64,000 nt of DNA, from the NCBI GenBank assembly GCA_021613335.1, contig JAJTWR010000182.1, forward strand, positions 1,320,001 through 1,384,000, in the 5' to 3' direction. Below the pieces are notes generated by a model. The model ran no database searches, had not been told where the DNA came from, and saw nothing but the letters and a program-made list of their open reading frames with translations. Made by a program: the position numbers and the translations under genes. The stretch is from Whitmania pigra (lineage: Eukaryota; Annelida; Clitellata; Hirudinida; Haemopidae). Shown here one piece after another: positions 1 through 15,249 of this stretch (positions are counted from its first letter, which is position 1; each line of letters begins with the position of its first letter).

Positions 1-7
1 TCTAAAG

Positions 8-213
8 GCGATGGTTTCCGAGTGACTTTGAAGCTGCTCCCAAAAAGAAAGCATCTCACAGGTAGGCATTATATTTTTATTTCAAATTACTAAATCTAAA
101 TTTGCTTGGTGAAATTTTATACTTAAAGGGCAATGGATGACATTAAGGAGAGCATTGAAGAACTGAGATATTATAGGGACTCCATCTTCAAGCCCATAGC
201 AGACACATCTTAA
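8..213 (+). CDS. REXO2: Oligoribonuclease (REXO2-like), last two exons
   Basis: This is the C-terminal end of a 3'-to-5' oligoribonuclease of the DEDDh family, which degrades very short RNAs in mitochondria and cytosol. Two exons are visible: 8-61 (acceptor AG at 6-7, donor GT at 62-63) and 129-213 (acceptor AG at 127-128, stop TAA 211-213). The splice phase is consistent: AG at 60-61 plus G at 129 makes an Arg codon. The joined peptide reads RWFPSDFEAAPKKKASHR followed by AMDDIKESIEELRYYRDSIF, which closely matches the conserved tail of REXO2 (RWYP, APKK.ASHRALDDI.ESI.EL..YR..IF). This tail contains the HRALDDI segment that carries the last catalytic His and Asp of the family. The protein ends shortly after, without the longer lysine-rich tail of the human protein. 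The catalytic N-terminal exons lie left of the window. Confidence 0.87.
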
Positions 214-1935
214 TTTACAAAATAGTTATTTTTGTGTAGTTTCTGTGAAGAATTGTGGTTTTTTTGGTTTGATCCACTGAGGTCAAAAGTTTCTGCTCAT
301 AAATCTAGTGTTGGGACATAAATCTGCATATGTTTGATTGTCATTATTTATTATAGGCTCTGTTCTTTGTAATTAATGTTATTTTTGGTTAGCTTAAGTA
401 ATTGGGTCAACTTGTTTATTAGGTTATTTCACATCCAAATAACGAAACTGACAATGGCATCTGAGTCAGGCATATTGAAGAACATGAGTGTAAAACGCCT
501 TTCGAATTTTTGTTTGAAAAAATAGGTGCAGGCCAAACAATCCTAGGTTTTTGTTTTGTGATGGTGCATGTTTGACTGAAGAAATAAAATTTACCTTTTT
601 TGGGGGAATGTAATGCTGAAGCTTTGTTGCCATCGAACATAAATCGATTCTGTTTTGTGCTAGCGTGCTTCGAGGAATTTCTCGTTTATTCTTGAGCATG
701 GTTCCTAAATACGTATACCTTGAGTAAGCGATTCTTCTGCACATTTGAACCAAGGTGATGTCATTGTTTTCACAACACGTGCACCCTGATTCTGATCTCT
801 GACTTCATTTGGCTGCCTCCCAAGATAAACCTCCGCTTTTATTGGAACGGAAGAGGCACTATCACAGCACCACCATACTTTTATTCCATATTTGTTAGGT
901 TTACTTGGAATGTATAGCCTAAATGAACATCGTATTCGGAATGGAACTACCATCATGTCTGCTCCGTGAATAAAGTATTTTCATGGCAACGGGCGTTGTC
1001 TAAAAGTCTCGAAAAACAGCTAGCCGTATTTTAGAACATAAATTTAAAAAAATTGCAAATGTAAATTAGCTCCAAAATGATGAATTTATTATCAACGTCG
1101 TAGACTAATTTTTTTATGTTTCATATTGCACCCTTTAAGAAAATATAAGTTTTTTGCGTGAACACATGTAGAAATGATGTGCTTACAATGTCCTGAAAGA
1201 AAACTGGAGTAATTTTTAAAGTAACATTACAGTAGCAAAACAAATCCTCAAGGGGTGCACAATGCACCCAAGGAACGGATGAGGGTTAACGAAAATTGAC
1301 TGGAAGACCTTTTTTTCACTTTTTTTGTAAGCCTTCGCGGTCCACTTGACGATTGGTCGAGGGCCTGATGTGGTCCGCGGGTCGGAAGTTGTGCACCACT
1401 GGTGTAAATAGTTTGAAGCCTCTATTTGCAATATTCATGACACCTTATTCTAAAAATAACTTGATAATCAGAAATATTGAAAATGGAATATTTTAACTAC
1501 TTCAAACATACTAAATGTGTATATAATATAATCTTACTTTGATTTTTCAGGTCCGGATATAAGCATTGAAGATTTGTTAAATTTTTGTATAAAAGATAGA
1601 CTTTATTTATTATTTGGAAAACTTTGCTTATTTTAATGTACCATGACTTTTGCGCTATTACATTTTATCAAAGTTTTGAGTTGGTCATAATAGTTCCTGT
1701 TAGCGAGCAACAAATATCGACAAAATATTTAATAAACATATTTTGGAGTTGGAAAAAACTGTCCTTTATGTTCCCCATTATTTTGCCTTCGGTACGTTCC
1801 TGGGCAACCCCTTGCAAAACATGAGATGATCATTTGTTATGGGTTTTGTCTAAAGCCAGGGGGGGCCCCATGCTCAAATTACGTCCCTGCTTGATATATC
1901 CACAAAATCAAAACAAATTTAAACAGAAATTACAC
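214..1935. other. Intergenic region between REXO2 and the HECT gene
   Basis: No gene is supported here. Short open frames on both strands lack homology and splice logic. An AATAAA lies at about 970 on the plus strand. A probable transposon terminus is listed separately near 1401. The sequence at 1855-1890 (a run of G then C, followed by AAATTACGTCC) resembles a short stretch near 4965-4990 and may be another mobile-element end. Confidence 0.5.
1255..1401 (-). mobile_element. Possible hAT-type transposon terminus (fragment)
   Basis: Read on the minus strand from 1401, the sequence begins CAGTGGTGCACAACTTCCGA and continues into a GC-rich CCGCGGACCAC stretch. This is the style of a hAT-superfamily terminal inverted repeat followed by subterminal sequence. 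No matching second terminus or 8-bp target duplication was found, so it is at best a truncated copy. Confidence 0.3.
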
Positions 1936-1941
1936 TTTATT
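1936..1941 (-). terminator. Polyadenylation signal for the HECT gene
   Basis: AATAAA on the minus strand (TTTATT on plus) about 62 bases after the stop codon of the HECT ligase, a normal distance for a short 3' UTR. Confidence 0.5.
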
Positions 1942-2002
1942 TAAAATAAAATAAATCTTAAAATTCAAGCAATTAAATAAATAAAATCGACCGAAACTTT
2001 TT

Positions 2003-3973
2003 TCAAACCATTCCAAAATAGTCGGAAGCTACACGTAGTGCTTGCAACAGTTTCCATTTCAGTGCCTCTTTACTGGTGTACACGGGAATAATCAGGGTAT
2101 TTGTACAAGTCATTGCTTTTGGCAAATACCTGTTGGGATTGTCCGCAGTTTTAAAGGTGTCAATTGTTAACCTCGGTTTTAAAGAGATCAATCCTCCAAC
2201 GGGTAAGTTCGGCGAGCCGGTGACGAATTTTAGGAATAGTTTCTGTTCCTTTGCGGAAAAACACGATAAAACTTCAAACAAATAATGACTGACAGGACAT
2301 TCTAGTCTCAGATTTTTGCCAAAGGCAACAAATTGCTTGAGATCTCCTAATGTCCATTTACCAACTTCCTCGCCACACAGCATACTTTCCAGATCCTCGG
2401 GAAAGATGCTGGTTAAGTTATCCTTTGGCAACACCGATGTGAATCCATCTCGCAGGCATTCTAATTTTTCCTGTGGACCTTTGTAGAGGAACCACCAAAT
2501 CAGCGACTCAAGATATCCTAAAATGTTGCTTGCAGAAAGGTATGTATTAGCTCCTCCTTTGAACATTTCGATATCAGGGAATCCAGGAAGAGTAAAATTT
2601 ATACAAAGATCTTCAAGTGAACATCCGCCATACTGTAAGTCAGATAACGCATGTTGTTGTTCTTCGGAGGTTAGAAAGATATCGTTCTTAATCCTTAATG
2701 CCTCCTTCATAATTTCCACGAGCATGTCGACATGACTAGTCAACGATGACATAACATATTTGAGATCGCTCAAGTTAAAGTCTGCAGCTCCTCCTATCAG
2801 ATATTTATACAAAAGAGGGCTAAAATTTATATTCATTAACCTCCCATCCAACAGAGCTTTTGCCATTAAAATTCCGGTTGTTTTTAAAATATTTTTCGAC
2901 TTTGTATCCAGGCTCTTGCATGGCGATGGAAAAAGCCCACAGTAAGAATTAACGTAATTGATACCATCCGATGACAACTGAGATTCACCAATCCAAAGAT
3001 TCATGTCATATCTTTGAATATCCTTGGAAAATTTTGTATAAAAATCATTCGTATGACCAGTCCCTGTTCCTGTTTCATTGGCAAACTTAAAAAACCAATT
3101 TGAATTTGTGTTTTCAGTTGAAAGAATTTTTTCGACAATTTCCAAAGTATCACCTCTTGAAACTGTGAAAGTGATTTTATCAACAAGCTGTCGCCTTAAA
3201 CGATGTGGTTTCAAAACTTTAGAATTCCACCACTCTTGTCGCAATTCAGTTTTAAACAGAAACGGGTAACATTGGAATAAAGTCTTGGTCCATAGAATCT
3301 TTTCTATATCCTGGATGTTGATGCCTTTTATATGGAAGGCAGAATCTGGAACTATTTGTCGGCTCGTGAGAATGCCAAACAAACTTCCCCACTGTTGATT
3401 GACTTTATACAAGATGGAAATTATCCTTATTGCTTGTATAAGATTGGTCGTATAGAATTCTAGTGGACATTTTGAAGGCCCGATCAAACTGAGCAGAGCC
3501 GGGTATCTATATATTTCCAAATAGATTTCATTCGGTTTTGTAGGGGTAATGAACTGGTACGGTTCCAGGTCATGATCAAACCCATGGTCTTTATGTTTCG
3601 GTCGAAGATGATCGATAATTTGAACAAAATAACGAACTACTGTCCTGTATGATTCGCTCATCTCGATTGTAACGGTGGAACCAATACACTCTTCATCCTT
3701 GGAAATGCCAAGAATAACTCTCACCAAGGTTTTCAGTCGTTCCAACCTTTGCTTGTAATCTTCATCGGAAATGTTTTTTCCATCCTCCAGAGGTGGTATT
3801 ATATACCTCGCAACATGTTCTGCTACTTTTGTGTTAATGAATTCCCTGCGTGGACCCCTCATAATATCAACAAGGGCCTTCATTGATTCATATTCTTTTT
3901 CCTGGTCCGAATGTGTTTTGAGAGCTACACTGCTTGCTGCCAAAACATTTCTCCATGAATTTTTAGCTTCCAT
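2003..3973 (-). CDS. HECT-type E3 ubiquitin ligase, TRIP12/UFD4-like, intronless
   Basis: A 656-residue protein that would accept ubiquitin from an E2 as a thioester and pass it to substrate lysines. From about residue 195 it follows the C-terminal part of TRIP12: WGSLFG region, an ILWTKTLFQCYPFLF segment, then the HECT N-lobe with NETGTGTGHTNDFY at 299-312, the GCSLEDLCINFTLPGFPDIE block, and the C-lobe FVTGSPNLPVGGL and LPKAMTCTNTL. Cys623 in MTCTN is at the catalytic position, 33 residues before the C-terminus, so activity looks possible. The start is the first Met of the open frame (3971-3973); residues 1-190 have no recognised domain. TRIP12 is about 2000 residues, with armadillo and WWE domains and many introns; this copy has neither and is one exon, suggesting a retrocopy or reduced paralogue. 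The frame is intact. It lies on the minus strand between REXO2 and CFAP91. Confidence 0.93.
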   Translation of the reverse strand: MEAKNSWRNVLAASSVALKTHSDQEKEYESMKALVDIMRGPRREFINTKVAEHVARYIIPPLEDGKNISDEDYKQRLERLKTLVRVILGISKDEECIGSTVTIEMSESYRTVVRYFVQIIDHLRPKHKDHGFDHDLEPYQFITPTKPNEIYLEIYRYPALLSLIGPSKCPLEFYTTNLIQAIRIISILYKVNQQWGSLFGILTSRQIVPDSAFHIKGINIQDIEKILWTKTLFQCYPFLFKTELRQEWWNSKVLKPHRLRRQLVDKITFTVSRGDTLEIVEKILSTENTNSNWFFKFANETGTGTGHTNDFYTKFSKDIQRYDMNLWIGESQLSSDGINYVNSYCGLFPSPCKSLDTKSKNILKTTGILMAKALLDGRLMNINFSPLLYKYLIGGAADFNLSDLKYVMSSLTSHVDMLVEIMKEALRIKNDIFLTSEEQQHALSDLQYGGCSLEDLCINFTLPGFPDIEMFKGGANTYLSASNILGYLESLIWWFLYKGPQEKLECLRDGFTSVLPKDNLTSIFPEDLESMLCGEEVGKWTLGDLKQFVAFGKNLRLECPVSHYLFEVLSCFSAKEQKLFLKFVTGSPNLPVGGLISLKPRLTIDTFKTADNPNRYLPKAMTCTNTLIIPVYTSKEALKWKLLQALRVASDYFGMV

Positions 3974-5889
3974 GTTATGATGTGTTGTGTTTAAGGATCA
4001 GATTTCTTATGCAATGCAATTCTATTAGATCAGATATTGCTTGTGAAGAGCAAATAAGTAGTATGAGGTATTAGTAAAAGATTCTGAATATGTTTTCATA
4101 AATGAATAAATTTAATGATTTTGTTAATTTTTTAAAATTTGTAATAGTTAATACAATTTTTAAAATTTTATATTATTTTTTTAGTATTTTTTTGTTTAAG
4201 GTTTTATCAAATTACTAGATGTTATACCCGGAATTGCACGTTCCGTCTCTGAAATTAATTTTGAACATGACGTCTTCTGGGGGAGTTCGCCCGCATGGCC
4301 TAATGGTTAAGGCTGCGCCCCTCACGATAGCAGCGCGGATTCGAACCCCGCTGCGGGTACACCGTCCTTATCATCAGGCAACCATATTTTTATATCTAGC
4401 AAAACATGTTGTATTAATAGCCAGTTTAGTTTTGTTAAGTTTATGTATCGAACATGTATTAATCAATATGATGGAAAATACTCTTCCTAGAAGTTTAAGC
4501 TGCTATCTTAGGGACTAGTAAGAATTGAAAAAGTTACTTGTGGCAATACCTGAATCGAAATCCGAACTAAAAAAAAGCCTAACAAAATACTGAAACACTC
4601 ACTCAACTAAACTCAATTAAAACTCACCTAAACTAAACTTGACTAAAGCTTTCAATTGAAAAAAAATTAGGAGTTCCAATGAAATTGTCTGTGAGCAGTT
4701 TACCCGCTCATTGAGAAAGTCCTATCAATTTGTGCAAGGTAGGCCAATAATAATCGAATCCCATCCCAAATAAACATGTTGGTGTAATTCAAGTGGAATG
4801 AAATAATCGAAATCATCCTCAAGTCATGGTCAAGCGGAATACTTGAGAAGAAACTTGAGAAGACGACCTTTATTTTTTGCTTCTAGACAAAATTCAGGAG
4901 AGGAGCAAACCCTCGTAAAATGTGAGGAGATAACCTTTTTTCTGCGTCTATTGCCCTCCCTTCCCTCTCCCCAAATTACGTCCTTGGGTGGTAACAAATG
5001 GAGTGTAGCTGTCATACGATTTCATTTGGTCATTTAAATCATTTAAACATCTGGATTATTGCACCATTATTTCGGGTATCCGAGAGAGAATTGCCTTAGT
5101 TTCAAGGGCTAATTTGCATGAATGTTTAATATTATGCATATTTTTTTAAAAAGTGTACTAGCCCTAAAAAAAATAATTTTTACTGAGTGGAAGGTTCTTG
5201 ACAACAATCACCAAGGCTACATAAACACAATAGTTCTCTACAACATTTATGTACGAAGCACTTTAGAATCTAGTTTATTTTGTCGCCAGTTTTCAATATG
5301 AAAACTTTGAGACCCAGCGTCAAGGAAGCTTCTTATCCCACAAACGACGGTTAATAAAAATTATGCCTTACATAATGCTTGATTAGACATACTATTAAAT
5401 TTAAACAAATTTAAAGATGGACAAGCCTTCAATCCTTATGAAAAATGTACAATATCGTCAACTCTCACGGATATACCAATCGTACGTAATTTGTATTTTT
5501 AATCATAGCTCTTTTCCAAAAATTCCATTAGAACATTGATTTTGGGATAATACATAAGCACTCAGCTAAGACTAAATCATCATTAAAATGTGCTAATTAG
5601 GTTTTAATTAAATACAATATTTGATATGTATTAATTAGCTGAAATTTTTCACATCTAAATAAATAAATGCCTTTGAATAGCTTCAAAGTTGCTCTACAAA
5701 ATGATTACAGAAGTTCTTGCCAATTGAAAAGTCTATGTTCAGTGGTTTAACTCGGCTGCCAAAAATCCAGACAGAAATTACTTCAAATGCTCTCCCTTGC
5801 CCATCATCGTACGATACGTTTTCATTCATTCCTGATCTCTCTTTCTTAGATCTTATTAAAACATGTTTGTTAACTGCAGAGTTAACTAC
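3974..5889. other. Intergenic region between the HECT gene and CFAP91
   Basis: Mostly AT-rich single-copy sequence with no supported gene, apart from the tRNA-like element at 4289-4359. The promoter of the HECT gene should lie just right of 3973, but no clear motif was recognised. Around 5717-5890 on the plus strand there is an open stretch and a good-looking acceptor (TTTGTTAACTGCAG ending near 5880), so further 5' sequence of the CFAP91 transcript could come from here. Confidence 0.4.
4289..4359 (+). tRNA. tRNA-Arg-like sequence, probably a pseudogene or SINE head
   Basis: The acceptor stem pairs over seven bases (GCCCGCA at 4289-4295 with TGCGGGT at 4352-4358, one G-T). The D-arm is GCC/GGC around TAATGGTTAA, and the T-arm is GCGGA-TTCGAAC-CCCGC with one mismatch at the loop-closing pair. 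Box A (TGGCCTAATGG) and box B (GGATTCGAACC) are close to the pol III consensus. The GTGGCCTAATGG-type D region is typical of tRNA-Arg(NCG). The anticodon arm is broken: only three pairs (TGC/GCA) form and no standard seven-base loop exists, so the anticodon cannot be read safely. A working tRNA is unlikely; a decayed tRNA gene or tRNA-derived SINE is more likely. Confidence 0.55.
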
Positions 5890-6133
5890 ATGGAGTTAAC
5901 ACCTACAGAACTTTTGCTGAGAGGTCTTGTGCAGTATAAAGAATTCAGGTAATAATACAGAATTCATTTTTGCTGTTATAAGTAATATATCCATGATAAT
6001 GAATGCATTATTGATGTTTTATAATTTGACTTTAAGTTAATTATTTCTAAATACACTTGAATGTTTTTCTCTAAAGGAAACATGATGACAAGAAAGTCAT
6101 AACATTCAAGGCATTCCTTGACTCATACAAAGG
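5890..6133 (+). CDS. Candidate 5' exons of the CFAP91 gene
   Basis: Two possible coding exons: 5890-5948, starting with ATG and reading MELTPTELLLRGLVQYKEF, with donor GT at 5949; and 6077-6133, reading KHDDKKVITFKAFLDSYKG, with acceptor AG at 6075-6076 and donor GT at 6134. The phases join perfectly to each other (AG+G = Arg) and to the first sure CFAP91 exon at 6218 (GG+C = Gly). With them the protein would be 677 residues. I could not match them to the N-terminus of human CFAP91, so this is a splice-logic prediction only. The ATG may also be internal, with an acceptor just upstream at about 5880. Confidence 0.42.
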
Positions 6134-6217
6134 GTTTATATAAATTAGTTTTTGATAAATACAGTTTATAACCTTTTAATTTTAACTAAAGAACTTTGAA
6201 ATTGAATGTTTATCTAG

Positions 6218-9598
<3,381 letters not shown>

Positions 9599-9818
9599 AG
9601 TGATTAATTAATTAAAATTAATTATACGTCACTTCTCTTTCAAATGCTACTTAGTAGATTATTTAAGAAGTTTTGGAATATTGTTTAAACGGTGTCGAAG
9701 AACATGTAGCCTCGTATACATAAAGATTATTATGTATATGTAATGCTTATTACACTTTTTTGGTCGTGTTATTTATTAATGCATAAGAAAATGGTTCCAA
9801 ACGGTTCTTTCTTGGATC

Positions 9819-10106
9819 TTTTCCAGATAAGCCCCGCCACTGTCGGGCCTTACACCTCCACCTGGCTCCGTGGCTTTGCAAAAAAAGTATTGCCGTCTCC
9901 TTGTCATAAACGAAAGTCGAAAGCATCAGAAAGTTCAGGCGGATAAGGAGTTGTTTTTATGGCGTGTGTTTAAATATTCAAATGTCAAGATATCAGAAAT
10001 AAGTAAAGGTTGCGTGTGTGCATTAAATTGGAGCTGGCAAAAAGTGGCGAAGCTTAACTTTTCGCGCGTGCACTTTTTGCATTAATGGCGGGGCTTATCT
10101 GGAAAA
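9819..10106. mobile_element. Candidate MITE with 21-bp perfect terminal inverted repeats
   Basis: TTTTCCAGATAAGCCCCGCC at 9819-9838 (plus A at 9839) is repeated as a perfect reverse complement at 10086-10106 (ending CTTATCTGGAAAA). Both copies are flanked by GATC (9815-9818 and 10107-10110), which could be a 4-bp target site duplication. As GATC is its own reverse complement, the whole inverted repeat reads as 25 bp. The element is 288 bp with no coding capacity. An inner hairpin GCAAAAAGTG...CACTTTTTGC lies at about 10037-10080. The class is not clear. Confidence 0.6.
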
Positions 10107-10198
10107 GATCATTCAAGTCGATGATGCTCACACGTGTCCGTTGCGCCGGGGTCTTGAAACCTGACAATGATAATTATTATTATATTAAATTTGATGAC

Positions 10199-10260
<62 letters not shown>

Positions 10261-10296
10261 TTATTGTTATTATTATTATTATTATTATTATTGTTA

Positions 10297-10360
<64 letters not shown>

Positions 10361-10366
10361 TATTAA
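10199..10366. repeat. (TTA)n microsatellite
   Basis: About 165 bases of nearly pure TTA/TAT triplets with a few TTG or TTT interruptions. It creates long isoleucine, tyrosine or asparagine open frames that are not genes. Confidence 0.97.
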
Positions 10367-13300
10367 ACAGTCATTATCATTAGAACAACTTGAACTTTTA
10401 TTGGGGAGCAACTCTTTTTCCGCTATCAAACGCTTTAGCCTGAGATGAAGCAATTAATCAAAGGAAATCTATGTGGCCATTAAGAACTTTGATTTCTTCT
10501 CGCGCCAATTAGACACCTAGGTGAAAGTACAATTTGATGACTAATTACAAAAACAAACTTCAAAACGGAAACTCAGCCTCGACGCCTGCTGCGATGGAGC
10601 AGACGATAATTAAATGCAATAGCGGTAGTGGTAGAGCTGTTAGCGTAAATTCAATTTCATATAACTGGAATGCCAAAATCAAATTCAGAAAAAAAATTAA
10701 GAACTCCGACAAATTCAATTTGTACGTATTTTTAACCTTCGGGAAAATTTAGATTTTCTGAATTTCCCGAAGCGTTATATCCTTGAAAGCGTCGCTTCTC
10801 TTAAAAGATATCATAGAACGTCTAATTTTTTTTTAAGCCACATGCCTTCCTCTTTGAAGCACCTCCACGGTTTATGAGAAACTGCTTGAACACCTGAGGA
10901 GAAAATGTGTAAAGTAAAAGTGAAGACTCTCTACGACAACATCAAAAACCTTGCCTTTCCCACCAGGGGCGACAAGGAGATTGGTGAAAGAGCAGCATGT
11001 GATGCAATAAATCGATGACTAGAAGGGATTTCGGCGAACAACCACGGGGTTTAGTGGCCGATAACTCCATAACTACATGTTCGCATGGAGACGGTAATGG
11101 AGATGCGTCTCACCGCTTTTAATGCCACTTTATTTCCAGCCAAGACTGAAATGTTCTCTCATCTTCGGCTCTGATAACGACGAGGACCGCGCATTTCTCG
11201 TAAAATGACAGCCCATAAGAAATTAATGGACATTCGTAGGTATTTAAGAATCTTTGGAAAGCAAGCCCTGTGTGACTTGAGTAGAGGGAAATACTGGGAA
11301 GGAATGATGATAAAGAACATAATAGAGGAAATGGAAGGGACATGCATGGATGGGCAGGATGTCATAAACAATTTACGAACGTTTTCCAGTTCCTTTGCAA
11401 CATTTTACAACATCGACATCGTCATTAACAATGTCATCAGCGTCATTAAAAATTAAACACGGTCGTCATAGCAGTGACAGTCGTCATAATTGTCGTCACC
11501 GGTGCGGACTGTCACGTCCATGTCGTGACTATCATCAATTTGAATCGAAACAACTTTTGAATTCTTCAGGCGTCGGTCTTGTAAGGAGAAAAGATTCTAA
11601 CGAAAATTTACTACGAGTGCCGATTTAACAAGAGGGCGAGAGTGAAGACATGGGGGACTCGAGTTCTGGCATTGTTCCCAAATAATTGGTCACGTTTAAG
11701 AGAAGTCACCACAACCTGGAAGTATCGAGGCATTTATTCAGCGCAATTTATCCTATTGGCTGCCTGGATCACTTCTAAATAAGACATATCGGCTGGGGAA
11801 TAAAAATTAAAATTAGCTTTTAAAACGTAAACAAGCTCGCCGATAATCTCAACGGGTCTGGACGATTTATAAATAAAGGGATGGGGCGATTCGCGAGCGC
11901 AGTGAACGGCGATTCAATACTTCTCAGTCGTAGTTTTCGGCTTTCTCTTTTTTTTTTTGAAGAAAAGAAAGAGTATTTTTAAAGAAAACATTTTAAATTT
12001 ACGGATACTCCGTTCGACTGCTCGAGTCGGTGCCGAGTCTCGGGTCTGTTGATTTGCCTCCGATGTTTTAATTGGAATCGCGATGGATTTTAGGACTGCT
12101 AATCTCGGACGACCTCTGCCGAGTTGTATATGACTCAATTAACGAGCAATAACAACTGCAATAGCAAGACGACAACAACAAAAGCTAACGACAATAACTG
12201 CGACTGCTAGGCAAAAACAACAATATTAAAATTCAAAATAGGGGTTTAATTTAACTTTTAACCCCGGATTCGCCATTGAAGGTTGGTCGAACTTTGATTT
12301 TCCATAAACATGTTGAGATGACGTCTGCGACATGATAGCAATGGTCGATAAAAATCGAGTCGCCAATTTAAAAGCAACAATCGCTACCATCATCGTCATC
12401 GTTGCCATCATCATCTTCACCATGATTTTCCTCATCAGCTTCATCATCATCTTCATCGTCACACACATAGTCATTAACATCGTCATCGTCGTCGTATCAT
12501 GTCGCAATGGTGCCCCGGAGATCGGCTTCAAAAATGAACCTGAGTTGACCTTTTCAAAGACATTCCATAGGGGAGACTGCCTCTTTTTTCATCAATGTCG
12601 TCATCCTCCTCCTCCTCGTCGTCATCATCATCATTATCATCATGTTTTTGAACCAGGGTACCGCGGAGTCTGGAGGTTTCGGAGAGTGACAGCCAGAGTC
12701 ACAGATTTCAATTTTGTGTCACATGACTTGTAATCCTTAATGACGATAAACAATCGTTGTTGTTGAACAAAATCACGAATTTTGATTGTTTCATGATTAA
12801 ACAAGAATGAGACATTTCTACCAATTAATTTAAAAAAAAAGCATGTCAAACACTTGGATCGACAAACAGGGTTCCTTAAGCTACGTAAACATTCATTGGT
12901 CTGACCACCTCACCGCGTCCTTTGAAGACAGGACTTATGCCCTCATCATCATCATCACCACAACCATCATCGTCATCACCACCATCATCATCATCATAAT
13001 CATCACATGCTGTCTATAAATCCATAAATAAGAGGTTTAACTCTTAGAACTTCATTCTCAAGTCGATGATGACGCGTTCTTTTGCCGACCTGCTTTTTGG
13101 CAGTTACTTAACATTCAGAACCTGTACTTGCAATCTACGTAGTCATCATCATCGCCATCCTCTTTCTCCACCTTATGCTCTTGTCTTCATCGTCTTCATC
13201 GTTGATGCATCGATCAACAATGTCATCCATCGTAATCACATTAGCGACATCACTTGGGTTCCAAAACAACACTCAAAATGTCATTTAAGTTGTTCAACGA

Positions 13301-13928
13301 CTTCATTAAATAAACGACATTAAATGCGACGATCATTAACGCAGTCATAAACACCACCATCATCATCATCATCATCGCTACCTTCGTCGTTATCATCATC
13401 ATCATCATCACTGTCATTACCCCCCTCATCCGTGAGCCTAATTTCAAAGTCTTTCATCACGCGTTGACATTTCATCTCTCGATAAAATTGTTGCGTCGGG
13501 ATGGGCTGAAATTTTCTTGGATTTTAATGGCCGATGCCGATTCATTTTACAAGAAGTAAATTACTTTCTTCTGTTCCCGTTTGTTTTTTGCTTGCCTTGT
13601 TGACAGATGACTAATGACGTTCGTCTACGTCATCGGTGGGTTGCCATTGCAAAGTGCTGGTCATTGGATGGTTACCTGAGATTAATTTCAAGGGTGATTT
13701 TGTTAAAATTCATCGGCTGTGTAAATCGATCTATCCGAAGCTAGTTTAGCCTGATTATCATCCTCACCTGATTGAAGGGCTCTGCACGTACAAGAGAAAC
13801 AAGAGCCTAACAAAATGAATTGACGACGACAAATCCTGATCGTCATCATCACCACCATCATGGATTCATCCGTGCGAGGACGCAATTCACGAATGAATAA
13901 ATTATCGCATGAATGAACTGATGCACGG
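10367..13928. other. Gene-poor region with scattered CAT/ATC microsatellites
   Basis: No supported gene. Imperfect CAT/ATC triplet clusters lie at about 12375-12500, 12598-12645, 12940-13005, 13140-13210 and 13350-13420. Between them is ordinary AT-rich unique sequence. Open frames here are either triplet artefacts or short frames with no family resemblance. Confidence 0.6.
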
Positions 13929-14096
13929 TCGGATGGATGAATGGACGGATGGATGGATGAGTAAATGACGGTTAGATGGATAGATGGATGGGTGGATGAA
14001 GGAAGGATAGACGGATGGATGGATGGGTGGATGAAGGAAGGATGGATGGATGGATGGATGGTTGGATGGATGGGTGGATGGGTGGATGAAGGAAGG

Positions 14097-14128
<32 letters not shown>

Positions 14129-14143
14129 TTGGATGGATGGGCG
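13929..14143. repeat. (GGAT)n tetranucleotide microsatellite
   Basis: About 215 bases of GGAT/GGAC/GGGT units with AAGG interruptions. It gives artefactual MDGWMDG and HPSIHPS frames on the two strands. Confidence 0.95.
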
Positions 14144-15016
14144 AGGATGAGAATGTCGCTTGGATTTTAATGACTTCAGAGGAAAACTTATGACCTGCTC
14201 TCACGATGAACAAGAACGTGGGACGGTCATAAATACGTCATCGGGAAGTTACCACCGGTCATTTCTCAACGAACCACTCCGGGATTTCCAGTTTATTTTT
14301 CCATTTTCGATGGAAGACAAAAAAATCCACTTACCCTAGCTTGGGGAGGTGGGAGGGGGGAAGTTGAGGATGAAACGCAGGTGCTGAAGAGTTCAACAGG
14401 CGTGCGAGGGAAGGTTGAATGCAAATAATCTTTATTTTTTATACATTTATGTTATTCTATATTTAAGTTATTTGTAGGATTAGTGATTTATTAATATTAT
14501 ATTTAAGTATTATAATTGGTATTTATAAATCATCGATGGTAATTATTATTATATCTTGTTATCGCGTTATATGATATATTATAACAAAGTAATTTTATTA
14601 TGTGTTATATGATTATAAAGCTGTTATAATTATACCCGCTTGCTAGAATTTTTATAAATTATAATTATAATATAATATAATGACATGTATTATTTTTATT
14701 GTTATATAATTATTATTTAAGTAATTGTATTTTAACAATGGTAATGACAGTGGTGATTTCATAATATTAAGTTTTAAGATTATTAACTACGGCATAATAA
14801 TTATTATAAAGGAATCTATTTTTTAATTATTCTATTTTTATTCGTATAGCACGTGAGCGTTAAGCACACCAAACATCTCCTCTGCGTGCTAAACCCGCAT
14901 GCGTGCTATACACAGAAACAGACAGCAAAAATTAAATACTTCATCGATGGGAAATATACTTTGTGAGAAATTTAATTTTTCAGTCATCATCATCACCACA
15001 TCACAACATCCTTACT
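14144..15016. other. AT-rich intergenic sequence
   Basis: Nothing recognised. 14420-14850 is extremely AT-rich, with many TTAT/ATAA runs and a short near-palindromic CGTGAGCG/GCACG stretch near 14850-14910. Confidence 0.5.
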
Positions 15017-15249
15017 CAGTGTCGGATTACACATTAAGCAGATTAGGCAACTGCCTATGGGCCCCGCGATGTTTTTAGGGACTCCATGAGGCCGTGACAA
15101 AAGACATTTTTTTTTAGGATTGCGTCTAGCATTAAACTATTGACAATTGTAAGCCCTACTGACATGACCAGAGCCATCTTGAAGAAAGCCGCGCAAGTGA
15201 TGCTCCGCCCACAAAACTAAGGATTTTGTAAACAAACATTTCTAATCAG

